DNA from: Mycobacterium sp. D16Q14
Lineage (GTDB): Bacteria; Actinomycetota; Actinomycetes; Mycobacteriales; Mycobacteriaceae
NCBI GenBank assembly: GCA_002013415.1
Contig: MAEX01000010.1
Coordinates: forward strand, 124,001-188,000
Direction of reading: 5' to 3'
Length of the DNA stretch: 64,000 nt
Under the pieces are notes generated by a model. It had not been told where the DNA came from. It saw nothing but the letters and a program-made list of their open reading frames with translations, and made no database searches. How positions within the stretch are numbered: the first letter of the stretch is position 1; each line of letters opens with the position of its first letter. The translations under genes and the position numbers were made by a program. Positions 53,196 through 61,487 of the stretch are shown one piece after another.

Positions 53196-54428
53196 GTGTT
53201 AAGTGAAGTGTCAGATCAGCCGGGCCTCCCGCGGGAGGTCCTCATGTTGTGCTGGCGTGATACCGACCATCCGCAGGGCGGCGGTAGCGAGACGTACCTG
53301 CAGCGCATCGGCGCCGAGCTGGCCGCATCCGGCGTGAAGGTGACGCTGCGATGTGCCGCCTATCCGGGCGCGCCCCGCCATGAGGTGGTGAACGGAGTAC
53401 GTATCTCGCGCGGCGGTGGGCGGTTCACGGTGTACCCTCGCGCACTGCTGTCGCTCCTAGCCGGTCGCGTCGGGCTGGGGGCGCTGCGTGATGTGCGCCC
53501 CGATGTCGTCATCGATACCCAGAACGGCATCCCCTTTTTTGCCAGCACCGTGGTGACGGCGCCCGTGGTGCTGTTGGTGCACCACTGCCACCGGGAGCAG
53601 TGGCCGGTGGCAGGACAGCTCATCGGCAGGCTGGGCTGGTGGCTGGAGTCGCGGTTGTCTCCGCGGATGCATCGGCGCAATCAGTACTTGACGGTCTCGC
53701 AGCCATCCGCATCCGACTTAGTGGCGCTCGGTGTGGAGCCCGGCCGGATTGCTGTGGTGCGCAACGGTATCGATCAGATACCGGCACTGTCGGCGGCAGC
53801 GGCTCTGGACGGTGTGCGCAGCGAGACGCCGCGCGTCGTGGTGCTCTCGCGCTTGGTGCCGCATAAGCAGATTGAGCACGCGCTGACCACGCTCGCACTG
53901 CTGCGTGACCATGTGCCCGACGTGCATCTCGATGTCGTCGGCGATGGCTGGTGGATGGATCCGCTAGTGGGACATGCTGCCCGGCTGGGTATTTCCGAGT
54001 CGGTGACATTCCACGGATACCTCGGCGAGGAAGCCAAGCACCGGGTGCTGCAACGTGCTTGGGTGCACCTGATGCCGTCTCGCAAGGAAGGCTGGGGCCT
54101 GGCGGTCACCGAGGCCGCGCAGCATGGCGTACCCACGATCGGCTACCGCTCTTCCGGTGGGCTTACCGATTCGGTCACCGACGGCATCACCGGTCTGCTG
54201 GCACGCGACCAGGATGAATTTGTCCGCCATACCGCGACCCTGTTGGCGGACAACAACCTTCGTTACCGGATGGGCGAGGCGGCGCGTGCTCGCTGTGCCG
54301 ACCTGTCGTGGCAGCGCAGCGCGGCCGGTGCGTGGACCGTGCTCAAGGCAGCGGTGCTGGGCATCCCGGTGTCGGGGATCGTCGGTGACGAACCGGTCGC
54401 GGCTCCGCAGGTCGAGGTTCCCGCCTGA
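53196..54428 (+). CDS. GT4-family glycosyltransferase (Rv0225-like)
   Basis: A 410-residue GT-B glycosyltransferase. The N-terminal glycine loop is HPQGGGSETYLQRIGAEL. The C-terminal nucleotide-sugar domain has VVVLSRLVPHKQIEHALTTL, DVVGDGWW and the GT4 EX7E-type region PSRKEGWGLAVTEAAQHGVP. No signal peptide: cytoplasmic or peripheral. GTG 53196 follows a TAGGGT box by 8 bp; GTG 53208 is an alternative start. Likely in envelope glycan synthesis. Confidence 0.9.
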   Translation: MLSEVSDQPGLPREVLMLCWRDTDHPQGGGSETYLQRIGAELAASGVKVTLRCAAYPGAPRHEVVNGVRISRGGGRFTVYPRALLSLLAGRVGLGALRDVRPDVVIDTQNGIPFFASTVVTAPVVLLVHHCHREQWPVAGQLIGRLGWWLESRLSPRMHRRNQYLTVSQPSASDLVALGVEPGRIAVVRNGIDQIPALSAAAALDGVRSETPRVVVLSRLVPHKQIEHALTTLALLRDHVPDVHLDVVGDGWWMDPLVGHAARLGISESVTFHGYLGEEAKHRVLQRAWVHLMPSRKEGWGLAVTEAAQHGVPTIGYRSSGGLTDSVTDGITGLLARDQDEFVRHTATLLADNNLRYRMGEAARARCADLSWQRSAAGAWTVLKAAVLGIPVSGIVGDEPVAAPQVEVPA

Positions 54429-54437
54429 TCTAACGGA

Positions 54438-55070
54438 TCAGCCCGCAGTGAGATACCGGGCCGCGAGGGTGGCCCCGATGCGGGTGCTGTGCTCGATGAC
54501 CTCATCGGTGCTCACGTCTAGAAGCCCCGAGCGCCAGGCGTTGACCAGCTCGCTGAATCCTCCGATACCCACCAGGGTGTCCATTCGGAACCCGGTCCGG
54601 TCAACGTTCTTCACAAGGTAGGGCTCGGCCGCGGCCATGAGGACGGCCGTCGCCTGGTGCAATAGATCGGTGCGTCGCTCTTCAAGCACGGTGCTGCCGG
54701 CGTGCCGGACAAACATGATCTGCGCCCAGCCCGGATCGGTGGAAACACGTTCGACGACAAGGGCGATCGCCTTATGCAGTGTGTCCAGCGGAGGGCGGTC
54801 CGGATTCTCGCCGACGATGTCGGAGATCCGCGCGATGAGTTCGTCGCGCATGCCGTCCCAGACCGCAGTCAGCAGATCGTCACGATCGGCGAAATCGTCG
54901 TAGAAGTACCTGTCGTTTAACGACGTTCGTGAGCAGACGCCGCGCATGGTGACCGCGGCCCACCCCTGCTCAGCCCAGATTTCCTGGGCGGCGGCGACCA
55001 GTCGTTCCCGACGTTCAGCGCGGCGCTCCGCCGCGGTACGCCCGCCCCACAGACCTGCTGATGCCGCCAT
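54438..55070 (-). CDS. TetR-family transcriptional regulator
   Basis: A 210-residue TetR protein. The helix-turn-helix (about 28-62) includes AVTMRGVCSRTSLNDRYFYD, in which the recognition helix ends NDRYFYD rather than the usual xxxYxHF. A C-terminal ligand domain follows. ATG 55070 begins MAASAGLWGG; the frame extends to 55106. Divergent from the SDR-diiron-BVMO operon, which it most likely represses. Confidence 0.86.
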   Translation of the reverse strand: MAASAGLWGGRTAAERRAERRERLVAAAQEIWAEQGWAAVTMRGVCSRTSLNDRYFYDDFADRDDLLTAVWDGMRDELIARISDIVGENPDRPPLDTLHKAIALVVERVSTDPGWAQIMFVRHAGSTVLEERRTDLLHQATAVLMAAAEPYLVKNVDRTGFRMDTLVGIGGFSELVNAWRSGLLDVSTDEVIEHSTRIGATLAARYLTAG

Positions 55071-55110
55071 CGCCCCATGTTGACAGCCGCACACGCCGTA
55101 GGTCAAAGTG

Positions 55111-55143
55111 GTGGCATGTGCAGTCAGTTGTGGCGGATGCCAC
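55111..55143. promoter_or_regulatory. Candidate TetR operator (GTGGCAT-N19-ATGCCAC)
   Basis: A perfect 7-bp inverted repeat with a 19-bp centre lies in the roughly 100-bp gap between the divergent TetR gene and SDR operon. Position and symmetry suit a TetR operator; the spacing is wide, so it could also bind two dimers. Confidence 0.45.
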
Positions 55144-55168
55144 CAGAATGTGCTGTGGTCTGCTCGTG

Positions 55169-56008
55169 GTGAGCTTTTTGGGCTTCGGCCGCGGTGAGCG
55201 CCGCACGCGGAATGTCAATGCGGTGGTGACGGGTGCGTCCAGCGGTATCGGCCGGGCGTTTGCTCTCGAACTGGCGCGTCGCGGGGGTCGGGTCGTATGC
55301 GCTGATATCGACCTGCCGGGCGCCCAGGAAACCGCCGCACTGATCGGGGACCGTGCGGTCGAGGCAGCTTGTGACGTTTCGGTGTTCGATGAGGTCGAAG
55401 CGCTGGCTGATACCGCCGAGGAATGGTTCGGGGGCCCGGCGGATCTGGTGATCAACAACGCGGGCATCGGTGCCGGTGGTCAGGTTGTCGGTGCCGCGCC
55501 TCTCGCTGATTGGCACAGGACCCTTGGGGTGAACCTGTGGGGGGTTGTCCACGGTTGCCACGTGTTCGCACCCCGTCTGCGGGAGCAGGGGCGCGGCGGC
55601 ATCATCAACGTCGCCTCGGCGGCGAGCTACGCGGCCGCGCCGCGCATGGGTGCCTACAACGTCAGCAAGGCCGGGGTGTTGGCACTGTCGGAGACACTTG
55701 CCGCCGAACTCAGCGGTACCGGCGTTGCCGTCACGGTGCTATGCCCGACCTTCGTCAAGACGAACATCGTCGCGAGCGGAATCATCGAGGACTCGGCCGC
55801 CCGCCTTGCCGCCACGGCCATGAAATGGACTGGTGTCTCTGCGGATTCAGTGGCTCGCGGCTGTCTCGATGCTCACGATCGAGGTCAGCTGTATGTCCTT
55901 CCTCAGCTCGATGCGCGATTCATGTGGCAGGCCAAGCGCTTGGCTCCCGACACCTACACCAAGGCGCTGGGCCTTACCGAACGAATCTCCCGCCAGCGCG
56001 AGAACTGA
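55169..56008 (+). CDS. Short-chain dehydrogenase/reductase (SDR)
   Basis: A classical SDR of about 279 residues. The NAD(P) loop is AVVTGASSGIGRAFALELA, NNAGIG and the SDR catalytic set follow (Ser in NVASAASYAAAPRMG, then YNVSKAG with Tyr-x3-Lys). The start is uncertain: GTG 55166, GTG 55169 or a codon closer to NAVVTGAS. First gene of a three-gene operon; it may oxidise or reduce a steroid or fatty alcohol processed by the two downstream oxygenase genes. Confidence 0.87.
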   Translation: MSFLGFGRGERRTRNVNAVVTGASSGIGRAFALELARRGGRVVCADIDLPGAQETAALIGDRAVEAACDVSVFDEVEALADTAEEWFGGPADLVINNAGIGAGGQVVGAAPLADWHRTLGVNLWGVVHGCHVFAPRLREQGRGGIINVASAASYAAAPRMGAYNVSKAGVLALSETLAAELSGTGVAVTVLCPTFVKTNIVASGIIEDSAARLAATAMKWTGVSADSVARGCLDAHDRGQLYVLPQLDARFMWQAKRLAPDTYTKALGLTERISRQREN

Positions 56009-56025
56009 CGAGAAAGGAAACAAAG

Positions 56026-56949
56026 GTGGCAATCGCACTCGACAACGTATTGGCGACCATCAAGGACAAGCAGTGGGCGTTGGCCGATATCGACTGGGAC
56101 GCACCGGGTGCGGACAGGATCACCGATGAGCAGCGCCCCTCGCTCAAGGACTTCATGTCGGACCTGGTCTGGATCGAGAACGTGGGGGCACGGGGCTTCG
56201 CCGCCCTGGCGCAGAAGGCGCCGAACGAGGTGCTCAAGCAGATCTACACCTACTTCCACGCAGAGGAGCAGCGGCACGCCAATGCCGAGTTGGCCCTCAT
56301 GCGCCGCTGGGGAATGATCGAAGAGGGCGAAATGCCCGTGCCCAACAAGAACATCCGTCTCGTCATCGAATGGCTGGACCGGTATAGCGACAGCCTGTCG
56401 CTGGCATCGCTGGGCACGGTTATCCCCTCGCTGGAGACCGCACTCGACGGCGCCCTGGTCAAGTTCCTGCTGGACGAAGTGGAAGACCCGTTGTGCCATG
56501 AGGTCTTCCGGCATATCAACAGCGATGAGTCCCGGCACCTCGCCGTGGGTTTCCAGGTCCTGGACATGCTGGGTGCCAACTCCATGCGCCAGCTCGTGGT
56601 GGAGACGGTGGGGACCTTCGTGCAGCCGTCGGTGCTCCTTGGCCTACTGATCTACTCGCCGCTGCTGACTCGGATGATCACCAACATCTCGGCGATGGGA
56701 CTCTCCGAGGAGAAGCTCTACAACGCGATCAAGCGATACGAAACCGTGGGTGAGCGCAGCGAGAACACCCGCCGACTGCCCAGCTATCACCTCATCAAGC
56801 ACCATGCGCGCATCGCGATCAACCAGACGCAGCCGTTCCAGTTCCTCTCCGAATCCATGGGCAAGGCCATCGATTTGTTCCCGATTCGCGTACTGGGCAA
56901 GACGCCCACCTGGTCGGTGGAACTCACCTATGAACCGGTGTCGCGATGA
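56026..56949 (+). CDS. Ferritin-like diiron protein (AurF-like)
   Basis: A 307-residue helical protein of the AurF/ferritin-like class. Two metal-ligand motifs, HAEEQRHANAE (about 79-89) and NSDESRHLAVG (about 164-174), are ExxH-type carboxylate/His pairs for a diiron centre; further acidic ligands lie in VWIENVGARG and LETALDG. GTG 56026 has AAAGGA about 7 bp upstream. It overlaps the BVMO start by 4 bp. Expected to be an oxygenase (hydroxylase, N-oxygenase or desaturase); substrate unknown. Confidence 0.8.
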   Translation: MAIALDNVLATIKDKQWALADIDWDAPGADRITDEQRPSLKDFMSDLVWIENVGARGFAALAQKAPNEVLKQIYTYFHAEEQRHANAELALMRRWGMIEEGEMPVPNKNIRLVIEWLDRYSDSLSLASLGTVIPSLETALDGALVKFLLDEVEDPLCHEVFRHINSDESRHLAVGFQVLDMLGANSMRQLVVETVGTFVQPSVLLGLLIYSPLLTRMITNISAMGLSEEKLYNAIKRYETVGERSENTRRLPSYHLIKHHARIAINQTQPFQFLSESMGKAIDLFPIRVLGKTPTWSVELTYEPVSR

Positions 56950-58418
56950 GCGAGGTGCTGATCATCGGTGCGGGATTCGCAGGTCTGGGTACCGCGATCC
57001 GCCTGTTGGAGCAGGGAATCGAGGATTTCACCATCCTGGAACGAAGTGACGGCGTGGGTGGCACCTGGCGGGACAACACCTATCCCGGTGCGGCGTGCGA
57101 TATTCCGTCGCTGCTGTATTCGTATTCCTTCGAACAGAACCCGCAATGGTCCTCGGCGTATTCGGGTGGTCCCGAGATACTCCGCTACATCGAGGGCATG
57201 GTCGACAAACACCAGTTGCGACGCTTCATCAGATTCGGTGTCGAGGTCACCTCGCTGACATTCGACGAGGACGCCGCACTTTGGACCGCCGACACCACTG
57301 CGGGCGATACCTTCACCGCCCGCAGTGCCGTCATGGCGGCGGGCCCGCTGGCCAATGTCAGCTGGCCCGATATCCGTGGCCTCGACAGCTATACGGGTCA
57401 TAAGATCCACAGCGCGCGCTGGGACCATGACTATGACATGACGGGCAAGCATGTCGCGGTGATCGGTACGGGAGCCAGTGCCGTGCAGATCATCCCGGAA
57501 CTGGTCAAGACGGCTGCCCGGGTCAAGGTGTTCCAGCGGACGCCCGGTTGGGTCCTGCCGCGATTGAACTTTGAGCATCCGGCGTGGGCACAAAGGCTTT
57601 TCGGTAGCACCCCGGTGCTGCAGAGTGCGGCTCGGCAGGCGTGGTACTGGACGCATGAGGCCGCGTCCCTGGGGATGGTGTGGGACACCCCGATGACCTC
57701 CGTCATCCAATGGATCGCCAAGGCGAACCTGCGCCGACAGATCAAGGACCCCTGGACTCGTCGCCAGCTGACTCCCGATTTCCGGGCAGGGTGCAAACGC
57801 ATGTTGATGACCAGTGACTACTACGCAGCCCTCGAGAAGGAGAACTGCAAGCTGATCACCTGGCCCATCGCGACCCTGGCCCCCAACGGTGTCCGCACCG
57901 CCGATGGCATCGAGCACGATGTGGATTGCATTGTCTTCGCGACCGGGTTCGATGTGTGCAAGGCCGGCACCCCGTTCCCGATCGCGGGTCGCGACGGCAG
58001 GAAGCTTGCCGACGAATGGTCAAGCGGTGCATACGCATACAAGAGTGTGAATGTCTCGGGTTACCCGAATCTGTTCTTCACCTTCGGCCCCAACTCGGGC
58101 CCGGGGCACAACTCCGCGCTCGTCTACATGGAGTCGCAGATCGACTACATCGTGCGGGCGATCGGCATCATCCGCAGCCGGGGCCTGCTGACCCTCGATG
58201 TGCGCAAGGACCGGCAGGACAGGTTCAACGACGATATTCAACAGCGGCTGGAGAAGACCACGTGGAACTCCGGGTGTCAGAGCTGGTACCTGACCGAGGA
58301 CGGCAAGAACACCACCATGTTCCCGGGTTTCGCCACTCAGTTCGCCGGGCAGCTACAGGAAGTTGAGCTCGACGACTACTGCTTCACGGCGAGTGCGGTG
58401 GCTCCCGCGACCCGATGA
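56946..58418 (+). CDS. Baeyer-Villiger-type flavin monooxygenase (EthA-like)
   Basis: A 490-residue FAD/NADPH monooxygenase. First FAD loop LIIGAGFAGLGTAIRLLEQG; BVMO long fingerprint GVGGTWRDNTYPGAACD (about 37-53); short fingerprint region YTGHKIHSARWDHDYD (His at about 154); NADPH loop AVIGTGASAVQI. Such enzymes insert oxygen into ketones and, like EthA, can activate thioamide prodrugs. Last gene of the TetR-controlled operon. Confidence 0.92.
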   Translation: MSEVLIIGAGFAGLGTAIRLLEQGIEDFTILERSDGVGGTWRDNTYPGAACDIPSLLYSYSFEQNPQWSSAYSGGPEILRYIEGMVDKHQLRRFIRFGVEVTSLTFDEDAALWTADTTAGDTFTARSAVMAAGPLANVSWPDIRGLDSYTGHKIHSARWDHDYDMTGKHVAVIGTGASAVQIIPELVKTAARVKVFQRTPGWVLPRLNFEHPAWAQRLFGSTPVLQSAARQAWYWTHEAASLGMVWDTPMTSVIQWIAKANLRRQIKDPWTRRQLTPDFRAGCKRMLMTSDYYAALEKENCKLITWPIATLAPNGVRTADGIEHDVDCIVFATGFDVCKAGTPFPIAGRDGRKLADEWSSGAYAYKSVNVSGYPNLFFTFGPNSGPGHNSALVYMESQIDYIVRAIGIIRSRGLLTLDVRKDRQDRFNDDIQQRLEKTTWNSGCQSWYLTEDGKNTTMFPGFATQFAGQLQEVELDDYCFTASAVAPATR

Positions 58419-58430
58419 CGGTGCGTGCGG

Positions 58431-60212
58431 CTACTCTCGGCGCCGGCGGGTCAGTCGCGAACCTGCGGCTACCCCGCCGGCTGCCAGGAGCACAACCCAG
58501 ATCACGTGTGCCGCGATGACGGTGGCGCGACGATTCGGTGATGCTCCGATGGGTTCCCACGGCCCGGGTACCCGGTACAGCGCGATGTCACCGTCACGGT
58601 AGACCGGCTCGAGCTGTGCCACTGTCGTCGACGGATACTCAGGCTCACCAGGAGTTTTGGACTGCAGGACCACCCAGCCGATGCCCTGAGCCGCGAGCTC
58701 GTGCGGTGCGGCCCCGGTGCGTAACAGCTCCTCGACGAGGCGGCCCCGGGTGCCGTCGCCCTGTACAACCTGCCCGTCGACGCGTAGATCGCCGCTACTC
58801 ACCGTGTCCCCGCGGATCCAGCGCGGGAATGGATCCAGTACCTGGATCGACGAAGGACCCCACGGGTATTGCCGCAAGGTCTCCGGCGGCAGCACGGCCA
58901 CCGGATGCGGTTGTGCGTTGATGCTGGCGGCGACGGTGGTCCATCCGGCCGGGTAGATTACCGGCTCGACTCGGCCGCCGACTCCCCATGCCAGATCGGG
59001 CAGCGTCAATATCAGTGCCGCACAGGCCACTGCGGCAGCCACTAGCTGTGAGGAACGTTCGCGTACCGCGGTGACGGCAGCGGCACCGGCCACGGCGTAC
59101 CCCGGCACTGCCAACGCCACCCATTTCTGGCCGTCGCGCAGGATGCCGAGCCCAGGTAATTCGGTGATGAGCCAGGTGGTCAGCGACAGCCCCGGGTCCG
59201 TCGCCAGCAGTGCCGGAATAACCACGGCCGCAAAGGCAATGCCGAGTAGTCCGAACGCTGTTCGGGTGCGCCACAACACCACCACACCGACCGTCAGCAC
59301 GACGAGTAGCACCGCCGAGAAGGCCAATGCGAACAATGTCGTCCGTGACGCCGGCACCGCGGAGGCATTCCACATACCGCCGAGTGAGGCCAGACTGCCG
59401 AGCGTGCCCAGCCCGGGCTCGGCCCGGGCCGCGAAGGCGTGGACCCCGGCCTGGTCTCCGGCCGGTATGGCCGTGCCCAACCCCGAGGCCACCAGCCACG
59501 GCATTGCGGCCAGTAGCGAGATCGTCAGTACGCCAAGCCTTGACCGCAGATCTGAGGCCACGGCAAGCCCCACGATGAGAGCGAGCACCGCTCCGGTGGG
59601 CGTCAATCCGGCCACGGCGATCCAGAACGCGAGCGTGCACCAGGCGCCGATACCGCTCGCCGTGCGCAGCCGAATCGCCGTCAGCGCCACCCACGGTAGG
59701 CAGCCGTAACCGACCAGCAGACTCCAATGTCCTTGCAAAAGTCGTTCAGCCACATAGGGATTCCAGATCGCAATGGTGGCGGCCAGCAGCTCGCCGGGAA
59801 CTCCGGCGTCCGGGACCAGGTGAGCGGCCAGGCGCGCCGCCCCCCAACCGGCGAGCCACAAACCCAGCGCCAGCAGGGTCTTGACCAGGATTCCGCCGTC
59901 GACAAGCGTCGTCGCGACGGCGATGAAGAAGTCCTGCGGGACGGCCCGGGGGGCTGCCTCACCGACCCCCAGCGCCGCATCGGTCAGGTAGGACCGCGGG
60001 GTTGAGACGGCGTCGCGGATCAGCAGATAGCCGGGTGCGGCAAGTGGCGCGGTAATGGCCGCCGCCAAGCCCAATGCGTAGAGCGGCGCCGCGATGACGC
60101 GCGTGCGGCGCAAGACGTCCCGGCTAGAGGTGGTTTCGAGGCGACGGGAACTTGTCGGTGTCGGCCTCGCTGGCGGGCGGTTTCTCCGGACCGCGACGGC
60201 CGAAGAAGCCAT
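58431..60212 (-). CDS. GT-C-like polytopic membrane protein (Rv0226c-like)
   Basis: A 593-residue protein with about 13 membrane helices. The first extracytoplasmic loop has LIRDAVSTPRSYL with acidic and aromatic residues; NPYVAERLLQGHWSLLVGYG resembles the N-terminal part of AftD-type GT-C glycosyltransferases. That places it among lipid-linked sugar transferases of the envelope, but the activity is unproven. ATG 60212 would overlap the upstream gene by 89 bp and has no ribosome site; a later start near 60116 would also be possible. Synteny matches Rv0226c (576 residues). Confidence 0.78.
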   Translation of the reverse strand: MASSAVAVRRNRPPARPTPTSSRRLETTSSRDVLRRTRVIAAPLYALGLAAAITAPLAAPGYLLIRDAVSTPRSYLTDAALGVGEAAPRAVPQDFFIAVATTLVDGGILVKTLLALGLWLAGWGAARLAAHLVPDAGVPGELLAATIAIWNPYVAERLLQGHWSLLVGYGCLPWVALTAIRLRTASGIGAWCTLAFWIAVAGLTPTGAVLALIVGLAVASDLRSRLGVLTISLLAAMPWLVASGLGTAIPAGDQAGVHAFAARAEPGLGTLGSLASLGGMWNASAVPASRTTLFALAFSAVLLVVLTVGVVVLWRTRTAFGLLGIAFAAVVIPALLATDPGLSLTTWLITELPGLGILRDGQKWVALAVPGYAVAGAAAVTAVRERSSQLVAAAVACAALILTLPDLAWGVGGRVEPVIYPAGWTTVAASINAQPHPVAVLPPETLRQYPWGPSSIQVLDPFPRWIRGDTVSSGDLRVDGQVVQGDGTRGRLVEELLRTGAAPHELAAQGIGWVVLQSKTPGEPEYPSTTVAQLEPVYRDGDIALYRVPGPWEPIGASPNRRATVIAAHVIWVVLLAAGGVAAGSRLTRRRRE

Positions 60213-61305
60213 GATCGACCGTGTCGAGGCCGGGGTCGATCAATGCCGACTCCGCGCGCAGGCTGAACGAGCCCAGCAGGCCGCCACCGACCAGCGCCAC
60301 GACGCCTAGTGCGGCGAAGGTGATCGGCAGGATGTTCGACCAGATAGACAGGCTGTCGCGGGTATCGCGTGCCGCTTTCACCTGTTTCTCGACGGTCTCG
60401 TCGTTCGACTGCACGGCGTAGTCCACCATCGGGACCTCGGGCTTGAGCGCGTCACGCGAGTAGTACTGCAGCGCATGCTGTTTGCTCTTGACGATGATGC
60501 CGCTCACCGGATCCACCCAGAACTCACGCTGTGCCGCGTAGTAGCGGGTCATGGTGATCTCTTCGTCCTCGCGCTCGGCTTCCACACCCCACTGCTGGGC
60601 GCGGGCCGTGACCTTCGAGTCCTCGTCCTTGTCGTACAACGAGGGGTACGCGACCGGTTCCACCAGCTTGCCGTTGGCGTCGTAGCCCACGTTCTGGGTG
60701 AAGTGGTAGGCGGTGAGCCCGTTGACATCCTCTTCGCCGGTGTAGTTGGCGTCGAAGGCGCGCTGGGCGACTACGTCGAAGTACTGGTACGTCTTCTTCT
60801 CGGTGTCGAAGGGGAACCGGTAGCTCAACCCTTCGTGCTTGAGCGCAATCGTCGTCGGTGGCGTCTCGTCCTCGATGGCGCGCGGCTTCTGGACACTGCC
60901 GCCGGGGTTGTCATCGCTGGAGATCGCCTCGGCGGAGTGACGGTCCACGGTGACGGTGTCGACAGTGGCGAGAACCAACCCGGCGTCGCCCTGCTTATCG
61001 GTGCGCCGAAGGGTGATGCCCGCCTGCAGGCCGACCTTCGTGGCGTCGGCAGGGCTGACGGTGGTGATCTGCTCCTGCAGCGCCAGCGGCTTGTCTGGAT
61101 CGGCGATGAACTTCGGTCCGGACAGCGACGCCGGGTCCAGGGCGCGGCCCTTGCCCTCGCTCACCAATGTGGCGTCCCAGTCGAGCGGAATCTTCGCAAG
61201 CCGGTTGCTGGTGTACGTGCTGAGCAACAGTGCGGCGATGATGAGCGCCGAACCCAGCCCCAGCAGCCCGCACGCTGCGATACGCATCATGACCCCGCGG
61301 TTCAC
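60124..61305 (-). CDS. DUF3068 (PorA-family) membrane protein (Rv0227c-like)
   Basis: A 393-residue envelope protein with an N-terminal membrane helix (about 8-32), a large extracytoplasmic domain, and a second helix near the C-terminus (about 335-358). Family-like segments: GLSYRFPFDTEKKTYQYFDV, and TAYHFTQNVG. GTG 61305 has AAGGAGG about 11 bp upstream; ATG 61290 (MMRIAA) is an alternative, and the frame to 61545 is unconserved. Orthologue of Rv0227c. Precise role unknown. Confidence 0.85.
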   Translation of the reverse strand: MNRGVMMRIAACGLLGLGSALIIAALLLSTYTSNRLAKIPLDWDATLVSEGKGRALDPASLSGPKFIADPDKPLALQEQITTVSPADATKVGLQAGITLRRTDKQGDAGLVLATVDTVTVDRHSAEAISSDDNPGGSVQKPRAIEDETPPTTIALKHEGLSYRFPFDTEKKTYQYFDVVAQRAFDANYTGEEDVNGLTAYHFTQNVGYDANGKLVEPVAYPSLYDKDEDSKVTARAQQWGVEAEREDEEITMTRYYAAQREFWVDPVSGIIVKSKQHALQYYSRDALKPEVPMVDYAVQSNDETVEKQVKAARDTRDSLSIWSNILPITFAALGVVALVGGGLLGSFSLRAESALIDPGLDTVDHGFFGRRGPEKPPASEADTDKFPSPRNHL

Positions 61306-61487
61306 TGTGGCCGAACCCTCCTTAACGTGCGGTAACCCTGTGCGTGACGACATGGCATGCCCAGGGCAAATCTGTCTGACCCTAACAGCCGTGGCCGCCA
61401 GGTGGTCATTTGGCGATCGTACGGATTCCCAGGTCCTGGTTCTGGTCAAATGCTGCCGGATCGACTTAGAACCGTACCCTCGGCGGG

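Noticed and set aside
55510..56025. Upstream extension of the diiron-protein frame
   Set aside because: It lies inside the SDR gene in another frame; the real start GTG 56026 has a ribosome site and begins the conserved protein.
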